In this document: positions 37,821 through 45,665 of the stretch, in pieces
Layout: every line of letters starts with the position of its first letter
Position numbering within the stretch: position 1 is the stretch's first letter
From: Bdellovibrionales bacterium
GTDB lineage: Bacteria; Bdellovibrionota; Bdellovibrionia; Bdellovibrionales; UBA1609
Assembly: GCA_023301025.1 (NCBI GenBank)
Contig: JALZUR010000015.1
Coordinates: 22,491 to 86,490, forward strand
DNA length: 64,000 bases
Reading direction: 5' to 3'
Position numbers and translations under genes: made by a program
Notes under the pieces: model-generated
Told to the model about the DNA's origin: nothing
Databases searched by the model: none
What the model saw: only the letters and a program-made list of their open reading frames with translations

Positions 37821-38609
37821 ATGAGAACTCTATCAGCCATTATTGGTGCACTATTAGCCGGAGCCATTATAACTCTAACATTCACATCTTCTGGTGTGGA
37901 TATAAAGTTTTTCATAAACATTGTTGGACTTTGTATTGTTATTGGTGGAAGTCTTTCTGCAATATTTTTATCTTACTCTTTAAAAGATGTGATGAGAGTT
38001 TTTTCTGTTATTTCTAGTATTTTTTTAAGAAAGAGTCAGAGTATGAATATGTTAGGTGAAAATCTAATGAAGTTTTCAGAAATATGCTCTAAAAAAGGTG
38101 TTCCTTCAGGTACAAAAGGAAAAATTCACTTTTTCTTAGATGATTGTCTTGTACTGATAAACGACGGTTATTCAGATAAAGAGATGAGAGAAATGCTAGA
38201 GCAAAGAATCATGTCTACTTATGATGTTGAAAAGTATCAAATGGGTCTAGTCAGATCTATGTCAAAATACCCTCCAGCTTTTGGAATGATTGGAACAGTT
38301 GTTGGTCTTATTGCATTGATGGCAAATATGGGTGGAGCTGATGTTGATATGGCAGAAATTGGTGGATATATGGCCATCGCCTTAACGACAACACTTTATG
38401 GTTTAATGATTGCAAACTTTATCTTTAAGCCTATTTCTGACAACTTAGAGTTAGGCAGCAAAGAAAATCTAAAGACAAGACAACTCATTTTAGAAGCAGC
38501 TCTACTTATTAAAAATGGTGCATCCCTTTTAGTTATTCAAGATACAATAAACTCACTACTTCCTCCAAGAGAAAGAGTTAGTTATATAGGAGCTCAAAGT
38601 GCAGCGTAA
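37821..38609 (+). CDS. MotA-like stator protein
   Basis: Inner-membrane proton or sodium channel subunit of the MotA/PomA group. Four hydrophobic helices are visible at about 3-22, 33-53, 156-176 and 188-209, with a cytoplasmic loop of about 100 residues containing the MotA pattern (EICSKKGVPSG..., INDGYSDKEM). Helix 3 has YPPAFGMIGTVVGLIALM, the hallmark of the family. Length of 262 residues is MotA-like rather than ExbB- or TolQ-like. It is followed, with overlap, by a MotB-like gene. No flagellar gene apart from the FliF/FliG-like protein is near, so it probably drives another machine. Confidence 0.88.
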   Translation: MRTLSAIIGALLAGAIITLTFTSSGVDIKFFINIVGLCIVIGGSLSAIFLSYSLKDVMRVFSVISSIFLRKSQSMNMLGENLMKFSEICSKKGVPSGTKGKIHFFLDDCLVLINDGYSDKEMREMLEQRIMSTYDVEKYQMGLVRSMSKYPPAFGMIGTVVGLIALMANMGGADVDMAEIGGYMAIALTTTLYGLMIANFIFKPISDNLELGSKENLKTRQLILEAALLIKNGASLLVIQDTINSLLPPRERVSYIGAQSAA

Positions 38610-39345
38610 TTCAGGACGATTAATGATCCCTGATGACGAAGAAGGGGGAGATGACAGTGGTGAATGGATCATGTCCTATGCCGATACTGTTACTCTTCTT
38701 TTATGTTTCTTTATTATATTTTTTGCTGAATTTAAAAAGAAATCAGAAAAAGATCTTCTTTTAGATTTAAGTAAAAATGTTAATCAAAGTGCTGATGAGT
38801 CAGACTCTGGAAGAAAGAAAGCAGAAACACTTTCTAAAATTGAGTCAGAGGTAAGATCTGAATTAGCACAGTTTGAAGTAAAAAAGTTAAAACTAGGTAT
38901 TGTAAGGCGTAGAAAAGAGATTTTAGTTAGACTTTATGAAAGAGATTTTTTTCATATTGGAAGCTATTTGCTTAAAGATAATGGTAAAAATGTACTTAAA
39001 GTGGTTTCAAATCTTTTAAGACCCCATCAAGATAAGATTATTTTAAGGGTTGAAGGGCACTCCGATAGTCTTGCAGTAAATCCGTTGTCTCCATATAAGA
39101 CAAACTTAAATTTAAGTTCTTTACGAGCATCTCAAGCTGCAAATGTTTTAATAGACAATGGTCTATATGAGAACAAGATTAGAGTACTAGGCTTTGGCTC
39201 AGCAAATAGAATTGTAAATGATAGGCTTCCCGCAAGTGAGGGTGGCAAATACCTACCAAAAATGGGTCTCAAAAACAGACGAATTGAGATCCGAATTCAG
39301 ACATTAGACGAGAACGCCGACAAATTCGTTAATGTTGGAGAATAG
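38599..39345 (+). CDS. MotB-like stator protein with OmpA-type peptidoglycan-binding domain
   Basis: Second stator subunit. A short cytoplasmic start leads to one membrane helix with the ion-binding aspartate (Asp29) in SYADTVTLLLCFFIIFF, as in MotB. A charged linker follows, then the OmpA/MotB domain (about 130-240: EGHSDS, LSSLRASQAANVL, NRRIEIRI) that anchors to peptidoglycan. Length is 248 residues. The GTG start overlaps the MotA-like stop by 11 bases, with AGGAG upstream. With its partner it should make a MotA5B2 ion-driven motor. Confidence 0.9.
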   Translation: MQRNSGRLMIPDDEEGGDDSGEWIMSYADTVTLLLCFFIIFFAEFKKKSEKDLLLDLSKNVNQSADESDSGRKKAETLSKIESEVRSELAQFEVKKLKLGIVRRRKEILVRLYERDFFHIGSYLLKDNGKNVLKVVSNLLRPHQDKIILRVEGHSDSLAVNPLSPYKTNLNLSSLRASQAANVLIDNGLYENKIRVLGFGSANRIVNDRLPASEGGKYLPKMGLKNRRIEIRIQTLDENADKFVNVGE

Positions 39346-39357
39346 TGGGGGTAAAAA

Positions 39358-41022
39358 TTGAAATCACTTAAGTACTTAGCTTTATTAGGTTTGTTTGTAT
39401 CGGTGCAAGCATTTGGTTTAAAGGCAGATATAAATACTGTTAAAGCTTATCATAACGATGAGATCAATCAGCTTTTAACGGACTATACACTAGAAGACAG
39501 TTTAAACATTCGTGTGGAACTAAAAAGAAAAGACACTAAGCTAACAGAGCAAGAGATTGTAAGTATTCCTGGTTTGTACCAAAAAACTGGAGAATTTTCT
39601 GAAGTTGATTTAGGAAAAGTTTTAAATTTATACGACAGAAAAATTGTTTTGATCCAAAAAAGACAAGTTTCTAACGAAGAGATGGATTTAGTAAAATCAT
39701 CTTTAAAAGACAGGCTCTACCTTCCAGAAGATGTTCAATACACTGTCTTAGACGACACTCCAAAGATACAAGAAGCTGTATCTAATATTTCAAATGATTT
39801 CTTTTTTGGAGCTTATGTAACTTTGATCAAAAAAGGTCAATTTTTATGGATTCTTATTTTTTCAATTGGTTTCATAATTGCTCTTTATGTACTTGCTAAA
39901 GTTTGGAAAGGAAAATCACAAGGTGCAGATGCTGGTGGTTCTTCAGAACTTTCAATGTCTGGTGGTGGATTAGAAGCATCTAATGATAAGATTTCTGATA
40001 AGAATGACGATAATACACATGGTGCACAAGGTGGATTTACAGAGTCTGATTTAGAAACATTCAATTTTAAGTCACTTTGCTCAAATTTAACAGAGGCATA
40101 TGCACAATCTCCTGGATCTACATCTCAAGTTTTATGGCAACAGATTCCTGATTTTAAATCTCAAATTCAATTTTATGAAATAATTAAGATACAAAAAGAT
40201 ATATCTGATAATGTATATCAAATTTTAGATAGCATTTTTAGTTTTAAATCTAGATCAAATTCTGCTAGCAATCTTAGATCGCAAGGTTTTAGTAAGCACA
40301 CGCTTTCTAATATCTCTGTTGAATTAGCAAAAATTAAATTTTCTGATGTGCATAATGAACATGAAGAAGTTTTATCTGAAATATATCCAAACTGTGCAGA
40401 TCATAAGTCTGAGCTCTATGAAAAAGGTTTGGAGACACATTATCTTGTTTTGTATAAAATTTTTAAAGATGATTTTATGAACTATCTATCTACAAGTAAG
40501 AATTCAAATATTATGGATAAAGTTAATGATCTTTTAACTTTTGACCCATCATCTGATCATCCTGAGTCTTCAAAATATAAAGCTTTTGTTAGTTTCTTAA
40601 AAGAGAGTAACTTTGGTGTTAAAGATAAGAGTCAAAAAACTGTAAATAATAAAGTTGTTCAGATGCTTTATAATCTTTCTGAAGATGATCTTTCTAATGT
40701 AAAAGCATTAAAAGAAAGTGATGAACTTAAATCACTAGTACCAAGACTGTCTTGGGTAAACAGTGAAGATTCAAATAGACTTAAATCATTTTTGACTAAT
40801 CTTGATGGACATCAACTTAAACTTTTTCTTGATGAAGAGAGCACTTACAGCAGCGCGATTTCTGAATTAGATGATAGAACAAAGTTTAGATTGACTGAAA
40901 AAGCCTCAAAGGGTGATCAAGAAAAAATTGATTGGACGTCTTTAAGAGAAAAAATAAAACTGTTTTACAGTTATGAAAGCGACAAAGGTAACGAGCAACA
41001 TTATGAGAAAAAAGCCAGTTAG
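39358..41022 (+). CDS. Membrane protein with FliF/YscJ-like periplasmic and FliG-like cytoplasmic parts
   Basis: No exact family is recognised. A signal peptide (1-20) precedes a periplasmic region to about 155 whose later part (KIVLIQKRQVSNEEMDLVKS..., about 95-133) follows the ring-building pattern of FliF/YscJ. One membrane helix at about 161-182 leads to a Gly/Ser linker and a helical cytoplasmic region of 350 residues. Its end (about 430-545) shows the FliG torque-domain pattern: an acidic MLYNLSEDDL block, then VNSEDSNRLKSFLTNLD and LDDRTKFRLTEKA. It starts with TTG behind GGGGG, 12 bases after the MotB-like gene. A rotor-like counterpart for the stators is the simplest reading, but homology is by eye only. 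Confidence 0.6.
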   Translation: MKSLKYLALLGLFVSVQAFGLKADINTVKAYHNDEINQLLTDYTLEDSLNIRVELKRKDTKLTEQEIVSIPGLYQKTGEFSEVDLGKVLNLYDRKIVLIQKRQVSNEEMDLVKSSLKDRLYLPEDVQYTVLDDTPKIQEAVSNISNDFFFGAYVTLIKKGQFLWILIFSIGFIIALYVLAKVWKGKSQGADAGGSSELSMSGGGLEASNDKISDKNDDNTHGAQGGFTESDLETFNFKSLCSNLTEAYAQSPGSTSQVLWQQIPDFKSQIQFYEIIKIQKDISDNVYQILDSIFSFKSRSNSASNLRSQGFSKHTLSNISVELAKIKFSDVHNEHEEVLSEIYPNCADHKSELYEKGLETHYLVLYKIFKDDFMNYLSTSKNSNIMDKVNDLLTFDPSSDHPESSKYKAFVSFLKESNFGVKDKSQKTVNNKVVQMLYNLSEDDLSNVKALKESDELKSLVPRLSWVNSEDSNRLKSFLTNLDGHQLKLFLDEESTYSSAISELDDRTKFRLTEKASKGDQEKIDWTSLREKIKLFYSYESDKGNEQHYEKKAS

Positions 41023-41566
41023 TAGATTTTTATTTGTTATATTTTTAGGAACTTGCTTTTCGCTTCCGAGCTTAGCAAGTTCTTTGTCGTTGACTACAGC
41101 TCTACAGCAAGAAAACTTTGTCTCTGACAGCAATCAAGATGTATCAAGAACAGCTATTGGTGCTGTAGGTGCTGAATTTGAAATGAATGTTGATCATCAT
41201 TGGTCTGCAGGTATCTTTGGTGGTGCACAAACAAGCATTATCTCTCAAGAAAACCTAAGTTTTGGTGTTGGTGGTTTTATAAACTATTACTTTAAAGGTA
41301 GTCCTATAAAATCTGAGTTTAAAAACTCTTCATCTTATATTTCTGGGCTTAGCAGAACTTCTTTTTTTGGTGGTCTTGGTGTAGAGCAAAGATTTTTAAA
41401 TTCTGAAAATGTTAAAAGTGAAAGTGCTGGTGGTCCATTTTTAAGAGTGGGTGGGCGCTACATTTGGAATTCAAACTTATTCTTAAGTGCTAACTTAAAG
41501 TTTTTACTAGCAGGATCAGACTACAACTCTGTTGATCTAGTTTTTGGTCTTGGTTTTTATCTTTAA
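41003..41566 (+). CDS. Small outer-membrane beta-barrel protein of the stator cluster
   Basis: Signal peptide with cleavage after SLAS (about residue 26), then alternating beta-strand pattern rich in Gly/Ser/aromatics (HHWSAGIFGG, FGVGGFINYYFKG, GGLGVEQRFL) ending in LVFGLGFYL with an aromatic near the C-terminus, as in eight-stranded barrels. ATG 41003 gives a clean signal peptide; the ORF could also start at 40973. Either way it overlaps the FliF/FliG-like gene by 20-50 bases, so it belongs to the same transcript and may be the outer-membrane component. Confidence 0.75.
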   Translation: MRKKPVSRFLFVIFLGTCFSLPSLASSLSLTTALQQENFVSDSNQDVSRTAIGAVGAEFEMNVDHHWSAGIFGGAQTSIISQENLSFGVGGFINYYFKGSPIKSEFKNSSSYISGLSRTSFFGGLGVEQRFLNSENVKSESAGGPFLRVGGRYIWNSNLFLSANLKFLLAGSDYNSVDLVFGLGFYL

Positions 41567-41571
41567 AATCT

Positions 41572-42768
41572 TTATCGATTAGATTCAGTACTGATAGCTG
41601 AGATAATACTATACTGAGTCGAATACTCTTTGATTTGTCTAAGAGTTATAAAGCCGATTGCATCATTTCTAACATCATCTTTAGCTAAGGCACTGTTTTG
41701 ATATATAAAACCTATTAGTTTTCCATTTTGTAAATACACAGTATTTGTTAGTGTCACTGCATGATTTTCTGAAAAAAGTCTATAATCAAAGCCGATCCAT
41801 ATATAACTGTCATTGTTTAATACTCTTTCAAATTCTAAAAATATATGCTCTTTATACTCTTTATAAGATTTTATTCTTTGCACTTTAAGGTAGGAGAACG
41901 TATTTGTTTGTTCTCTAGATGTATTATCAATACTTTCTATATAGTTATCGATAAAAGTTTCTTGTTTATCTAAAACATGAACTTTGGTGGTCAAATATAG
42001 AGGCTTAGTTGTCTTGTAATTTAAAGAGATACCTGTCCAGGCTTTAACAAAATTTATAAAATTATCTATTGGTTTATCGCCTAGTAGACCCTGATTAAAT
42101 GGAAGTCTTCTAAATTCTGGACTAATTTTATTAAACAAAGAGGATTGATACTTAAAGAAAAGTTCTTGAAGAGTTAAAAAGTACTCTGAAGTGTTTTTGT
42201 AGCTTCCTATATCTATTGCGTTTTTTAACTTAGAAATTTCACTCGGAGTAAAGTAATGAACAGTTTGACCTTTTATGGCCTTAAAAACTTCATCTGTTCC
42301 AGCAGATATTAGCGTTGGCATATCATAAGAATCAAAACCATTTTCTGCGCGCATTCTAGCAACTTTAGTGAGTATGCTTGTAGTTGATATTATAGAGCCC
42401 TTTTCTACGTAATCATTTTTAATAAGTTCATTTTCTAGAACATTAAAGGCTGCAAAAGCATAACAGGTGCCAAAGCACTGCACTCTAAAATTAGAGCTAA
42501 AACCAGTTTGCGATATAAGTCCTTTTTCAGCTAAACTGATCAAGACTTTTCTTCTTAGTGATCTGTCCGTGATATTTAAGTTAGACTCAAAATAAGGTTG
42601 TTCAGTTCCAGCACTAGTAGAGCTAAATGCTTCATCTCGTTTAAAACTCTGAATCATGCTTTTATATGATGTTAAAACGTCATAGCATTGAGATGCCGTA
42701 GAGCTGGTTGGAGCCAACAGTAGTGTAATAAAAGCTAATAAATTCAAGTACTTATATAAAGCATTCAT
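41572..42768 (-). CDS. Secreted papain-like cysteine protease
   Basis: Exported protein (signal peptide about 1-25 from ATG 42768, ending SSTAS) with a C1A-like core: active-site CFGTCYAFAAFNVLE (Cys about 115), histidine in ENHAVTLTNT and asparagine in IYQNSAL. The order Cys-His-Asn is right and spacing is plausible. The glutamine that forms the oxyanion hole sits one residue closer to the cysteine than in papain (QCFGTC versus QGSCGSC), so the active site is variant. A longer in-frame start at 42807 adds 13 residues. It is convergent with the beta-barrel gene. Secreted proteases would suit a predator, which is inference. Confidence 0.68.
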   Translation of the reverse strand: MNALYKYLNLLAFITLLLAPTSSTASQCYDVLTSYKSMIQSFKRDEAFSSTSAGTEQPYFESNLNITDRSLRRKVLISLAEKGLISQTGFSSNFRVQCFGTCYAFAAFNVLENELIKNDYVEKGSIISTTSILTKVARMRAENGFDSYDMPTLISAGTDEVFKAIKGQTVHYFTPSEISKLKNAIDIGSYKNTSEYFLTLQELFFKYQSSLFNKISPEFRRLPFNQGLLGDKPIDNFINFVKAWTGISLNYKTTKPLYLTTKVHVLDKQETFIDNYIESIDNTSREQTNTFSYLKVQRIKSYKEYKEHIFLEFERVLNNDSYIWIGFDYRLFSENHAVTLTNTVYLQNGKLIGFIYQNSALAKDDVRNDAIGFITLRQIKEYSTQYSIISAISTESNR

Positions 42769-42880
42769 AGTTATATATTTGCAAATAATATGCCAGTTTA
42801 GATTCACTTATTTTGATTTGGTAGTTTTAGCATATATTTCAAGCAAATGCTAGTTTTTGTATTTATTCTTATATGTAAGA

Positions 42881-43450
42881 CTATAAGTATCTAACAACTT
42901 TCTTTTTAAAATTTTTCTCTTGTAGAGTTTTAAGCTCAGAGAGTTGTTCTTTTGTAGGTGCCAAGAGATTTAGTTCATTGAGCCATTGAAAGATTTTATC
43001 AATATTTGCAGGACACTTTTCGATTAGTTTGAGCGCTGTTTCTTGAGACCAAACATTATTTTTTGCCATTACTAAAAGTGTTTGTGTCGGTGTAGCAAAG
43101 ACAAAATCACTTTTTTTGAGTTCTTCAATAACATTATCTGAAGGGTCTGCGCCTAATGTGTGGGGAGGCTTTGGAAAAGAAAGTGTTAATTTGTTTTCTG
43201 CATCTATTTCATTTGAGGTTTGAATAAATCTTCTACTAGTTTTCTCTAAAAATCCTTCTTTTTTTAAAATCACCCTTATTAGTGATCTAAAATTATTAGA
43301 CACAAAATCATAGTCAATATTACTGTAGTAATCATCATCAAAAAGACTCACAGTTCTTATATCTATATCTACATAGCATTTAATTGATTTCGAAGTTAAG
43401 AGCTTTTCTAAAGGGTGTGAAGTCTCATTGTTGGGGGCTGTATCAGTCAT
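42881..43450 (-). CDS. Unknown 189-residue protein next to ferredoxin
   Basis: No known domain, signal peptide or membrane helix is seen. The protein is charged and probably cytoplasmic; it has two parts, an N-terminal region with FLEKTSRRFIQTSNE and a C-terminal helical region (ALKLIEKCPANIDKIFQWLNEL). The start overlaps the stop of the upstream ferredoxin gene by eight bases, so the two are translationally coupled, and a partner role with the ferredoxin is possible. Confidence 0.7.
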   Translation of the reverse strand: MTDTAPNNETSHPLEKLLTSKSIKCYVDIDIRTVSLFDDDYYSNIDYDFVSNNFRSLIRVILKKEGFLEKTSRRFIQTSNEIDAENKLTLSFPKPPHTLGADPSDNVIEELKKSDFVFATPTQTLLVMAKNNVWSQETALKLIEKCPANIDKIFQWLNELNLLAPTKEQLSELKTLQEKNFKKKVVRYL

Positions 43451-43781
43451 AACTGTTTCCCCAAAGACCTTTAAGTTTTTTAAGTTTTAGATTTGAAAGA
43501 GGTACGCATTGACATAAAAGCCTTAGTTTTTTTTTGTCTGAATTTTTATGAGGTGGAAAGTTTAATCTCCACTTTTCAATTTTTGTTGGTTTCGAAACAG
43601 AGCCCTCAATTTGCATTGAGCAGGTTCCGCATGTTCCTAATCCTCTACAGTGCATGAACTTTGGATTTTGATTGTAAATTTCATTAAAATGATCTTTTAA
43701 ACTAGATCTTAAATCTTTACTTGATTCACAGGATACTCTAAGCCCTGAAGGAAGTTCAACTGTATATGATTTTTTAGTCAT
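43443..43781 (-). CDS. 2Fe-2S ferredoxin
   Basis: Small electron carrier (112 residues) of the plant/mammalian-type ferredoxin fold. Cluster ligands are visible as CRGLGTCGTC (CX5CX2C, about 44-53) and a fourth cysteine in LRLLCQC about 38 residues later. The electron donor and acceptor are unknown. It lies in a minus-strand run: LON-domain gene, ferredoxin, 189-residue unknown, each within a few bases of the next. Confidence 0.88.
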   Translation of the reverse strand: MTKKSYTVELPSGLRVSCESSKDLRSSLKDHFNEIYNQNPKFMHCRGLGTCGTCSMQIEGSVSKPTKIEKWRLNFPPHKNSDKKKLRLLCQCVPLSNLKLKKLKGLWGNSYD

Positions 43782-43786
43782 ATTAT

Positions 43787-44434
43787 TTAATACTTTAAAT
43801 CTAGTGCATCAGCCATGATTTTTAAGCGATCATTTAATGATTTGGATTCTAGTGCAACTTGTGCAAGATACGGTTCAAGTTTTATTTTTTCAAAAATTTT
43901 AAAGCTGTAGTCAATATTTGATAGATCTTTCCATTTACTAGACTGTATGTATTTGTAAAACTCTTTGTCATCATACTCTTCTGAGTATTTAAATAAAAAG
44001 TTATCGATCGCTTCTCGTAACTCAGCGTTCGACTTTTCTTCTGAGTCTGACTCATCAGAGTATTCTGTGCAGTAGTAAGTTGTGTAGGGTATTTCTTGAA
44101 TTTTTTCATCAAGTTTGTACCTGGCATCCATATTTACAGAAACTCTAAATCTGCCATCAGGTGTAACTTCATCGATTGTACATAAGCCAGCTGAGAAAAT
44201 CTCTTGTGGCTTAAAAGTAGATTGATTTGAGTTTAAAATTTTTGCCTTGTCTTGGTTTTTTGGGCCTTCGCTTATCATTTCTTCAGTGTGACAAACACCA
44301 ATCTTGATCTTGTTTTTAACACAATCTTTAATCATTGATCTGTATCTTGGTTCAAAGACATGAAGAGGTACTGTGGTCGTTGGAAAGCTAACCATGCCTG
44401 GTATTGGGAATACTGCTACTTTTACTTTTTCCAT
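43787..44434 (-). CDS. LON substrate-binding-domain protein
   Basis: Stand-alone LON_substr_bdg (PUA-like) domain without ATPase or protease parts: residues 5-60 show VAVFPIPGMVSFPTTTVPLHVFEPRYR, the N-terminal hallmark of Lon protease. The 215-residue length equals the domain alone. Such proteins are common and of unknown function, perhaps binding unfolded protein. It is the first gene of the minus-strand run with ferredoxin, five bases upstream of it. Confidence 0.88.
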   Translation of the reverse strand: MEKVKVAVFPIPGMVSFPTTTVPLHVFEPRYRSMIKDCVKNKIKIGVCHTEEMISEGPKNQDKAKILNSNQSTFKPQEIFSAGLCTIDEVTPDGRFRVSVNMDARYKLDEKIQEIPYTTYYCTEYSDESDSEEKSNAELREAIDNFLFKYSEEYDDKEFYKYIQSSKWKDLSNIDYSFKIFEKIKLEPYLAQVALESKSLNDRLKIMADALDLKY

Positions 44435-44598
44435 TTTTTTATATTAGCACTTATTGTTAAAATTGTGCCATACGAGCTTTGCTGTAGTTTCACTATGGCT
44501 ATGAAAAAACTACTCTATTAAAAATATATATTTTTCCATTTTGGCCTCTTAAAGGCGTCAGATTGTGAGCTCTTATACGTGATGTGCTATTATATCGT

Positions 44599-44904
44599 AT
44601 GAGTATTTCAACACGTAAAAAGAAAAGCTACCAAAGCCTCACTTTAGAGGAGCAAGACAGGATTGTTCGCATGGCTTGGGAAGATAGAACAAGCTTTGAC
44701 ACAATCACTAGACAGTTTGGCCTATCGCCCAATGATGTTGAAAAATTTATGAGAACTCAGTTAGATGAGAAGGCTTATAAACGCTGGAGGCGCAGAGCCA
44801 GCGAACGAGGTCATTTGAAGCAAGAAAAGAAGAGACCAGAGTCTGTAGATAGATTTAAATGCAGTCGTCAGAGGCTTGATGGAAGCACTAAAGGTTGGAA
44901 GTGA
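44599..44904 (+). CDS. TIGR03643 family helix-turn-helix-like protein
   Basis: Small basic cytosolic protein of about 101 residues. The pattern IVRMAWEDRTSFDTI, GLSPNDVEKFMRTQL and YKRWRRRASER identifies the TIGR03643 family, which has a Fis/HTH-like helical start. The family is widely paired with DUF2256, photolyase/cryptochrome and NTF2-like genes in proteobacteria; its function is unknown. ATG 44599 is preferred to 44584, which adds five residues without a ribosome-binding site. It overlaps the DUF2256 gene by four bases (GTGA). Confidence 0.85.
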   Translation: MSISTRKKKSYQSLTLEEQDRIVRMAWEDRTSFDTITRQFGLSPNDVEKFMRTQLDEKAYKRWRRRASERGHLKQEKKRPESVDRFKCSRQRLDGSTKGWK

Positions 44905-45062
44905 AAGACACTAAAATCTGTCAAACGTGTAAAAAACCTATGGAGTATCGTAAAAAATGGCGAAACAACTGGGATGATGTTAAGTACTGCGGTGAAAAGT
45001 GCAGACGAAATAAAAATGCCAAATCTATTGAAGGCGCAAGAACAGTTAAAAAAAGTAACTAA
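44901..45062 (+). CDS. DUF2256 zinc-ribbon protein
   Basis: A 53-residue protein starting at GTG 44901, which overlaps the stop of TIGR03643 (GTGA). It contains CQTCKKPMEYRKKWRNNW followed by WDDVKYCGEKCRR, the DUF2256 zinc-ribbon with two CxxC pairs and the conserved KKW motif. It is translationally coupled to TIGR03643, as in other proteobacteria. Function is unknown; linkage to photolyase genes elsewhere suggests a light or oxidative stress role (inference). Confidence 0.88.
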   Translation: MKDTKICQTCKKPMEYRKKWRNNWDDVKYCGEKCRRNKNAKSIEGARTVKKSN

Positions 45063-45084
45063 CACTTTATTTAGTGACGAGTAC

Positions 45085-45510
45085 TCATGAAAGTCTAGAT
45101 TTAATCTTTTTTATTAAGCTGCCAAACAGGGGAAGTCTTTCATAAACCATATCTCCAATGTCTAAATAGTCATTGTGTTTAATAATCTTTGAGCTTTCTT
45201 TGCTAAAAGTGATTAGGCTTAAACCTCTTACTGTGTATGGTTTTCCACAGTTCAAAGGCTTTGCTGTCAAGGTCATATCCCATTCACATGTGTAGACATT
45301 ATCAGAGGCTATAATATTCTTAAAATCAAAATCAATGGAACTAACAGTGCTGTAAGCATGTTTGTAGTATTTTTTAAGATTTTTTAAACCTTTAACTTTA
45401 ATTAAAGGATCTTCAAATAGAATTTTAGGGTCATAAAGCTCATCTAAGACCTCAGGGTTTTTACCATTATATTCGTTAAAGCATTTGATTATAAGTTCTT
45501 TGTGTTTCAT
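45085..45510 (-). CDS. NTF2-like (SnoaL) family protein
   Basis: A 141-residue cytosolic cone-fold protein: the N-terminal helix ELIIKCFNEYNGKNPEVL, LYDPKILFEDPL and late strands (TCEWDMTLTAKPL, HNDYLDIGDMVYERL) fit the nuclear transport factor 2-like superfamily. The YLDIGDMVYERLP ending recalls the NTF2 protein found beside SDR/DUF2867, DUF2256 and photolyase genes in many proteobacteria. GAGG precedes the ATG. It is convergent with the DUF2256 gene, 22 bases away. Confidence 0.8.
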   Translation of the reverse strand: MKHKELIIKCFNEYNGKNPEVLDELYDPKILFEDPLIKVKGLKNLKKYYKHAYSTVSSIDFDFKNIIASDNVYTCEWDMTLTAKPLNCGKPYTVRGLSLITFSKESSKIIKHNDYLDIGDMVYERLPLFGSLIKKIKSRLS

Positions 45511-45665
45511 TAAAACCTCTACTTTAAAAGTATTTTCTTTACTAAAAAAAGTCTAATGAGGCGTAAATTCTAGATCACTATGGGTACTCACCTTTAAAGA
45601 AAAAATTCCAAATTAGCTTAAAGTAATTAAGATGTGATTTGATCTCTTTTTATAGCGCTTATGTT

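Noticed and set aside
37821..39345. TolQ/TolR or ExbB/ExbD assignment for the stator pair
   Set aside because: The first protein has a long MotA-type loop and four helices; the second has an OmpA domain, which TolR and ExbD lack.
44868..45065. Minus-strand ORF of 65 codons
   Set aside because: It is the antisense shadow of the DUF2256 gene, which has a clear zinc-ribbon and a coupled start.
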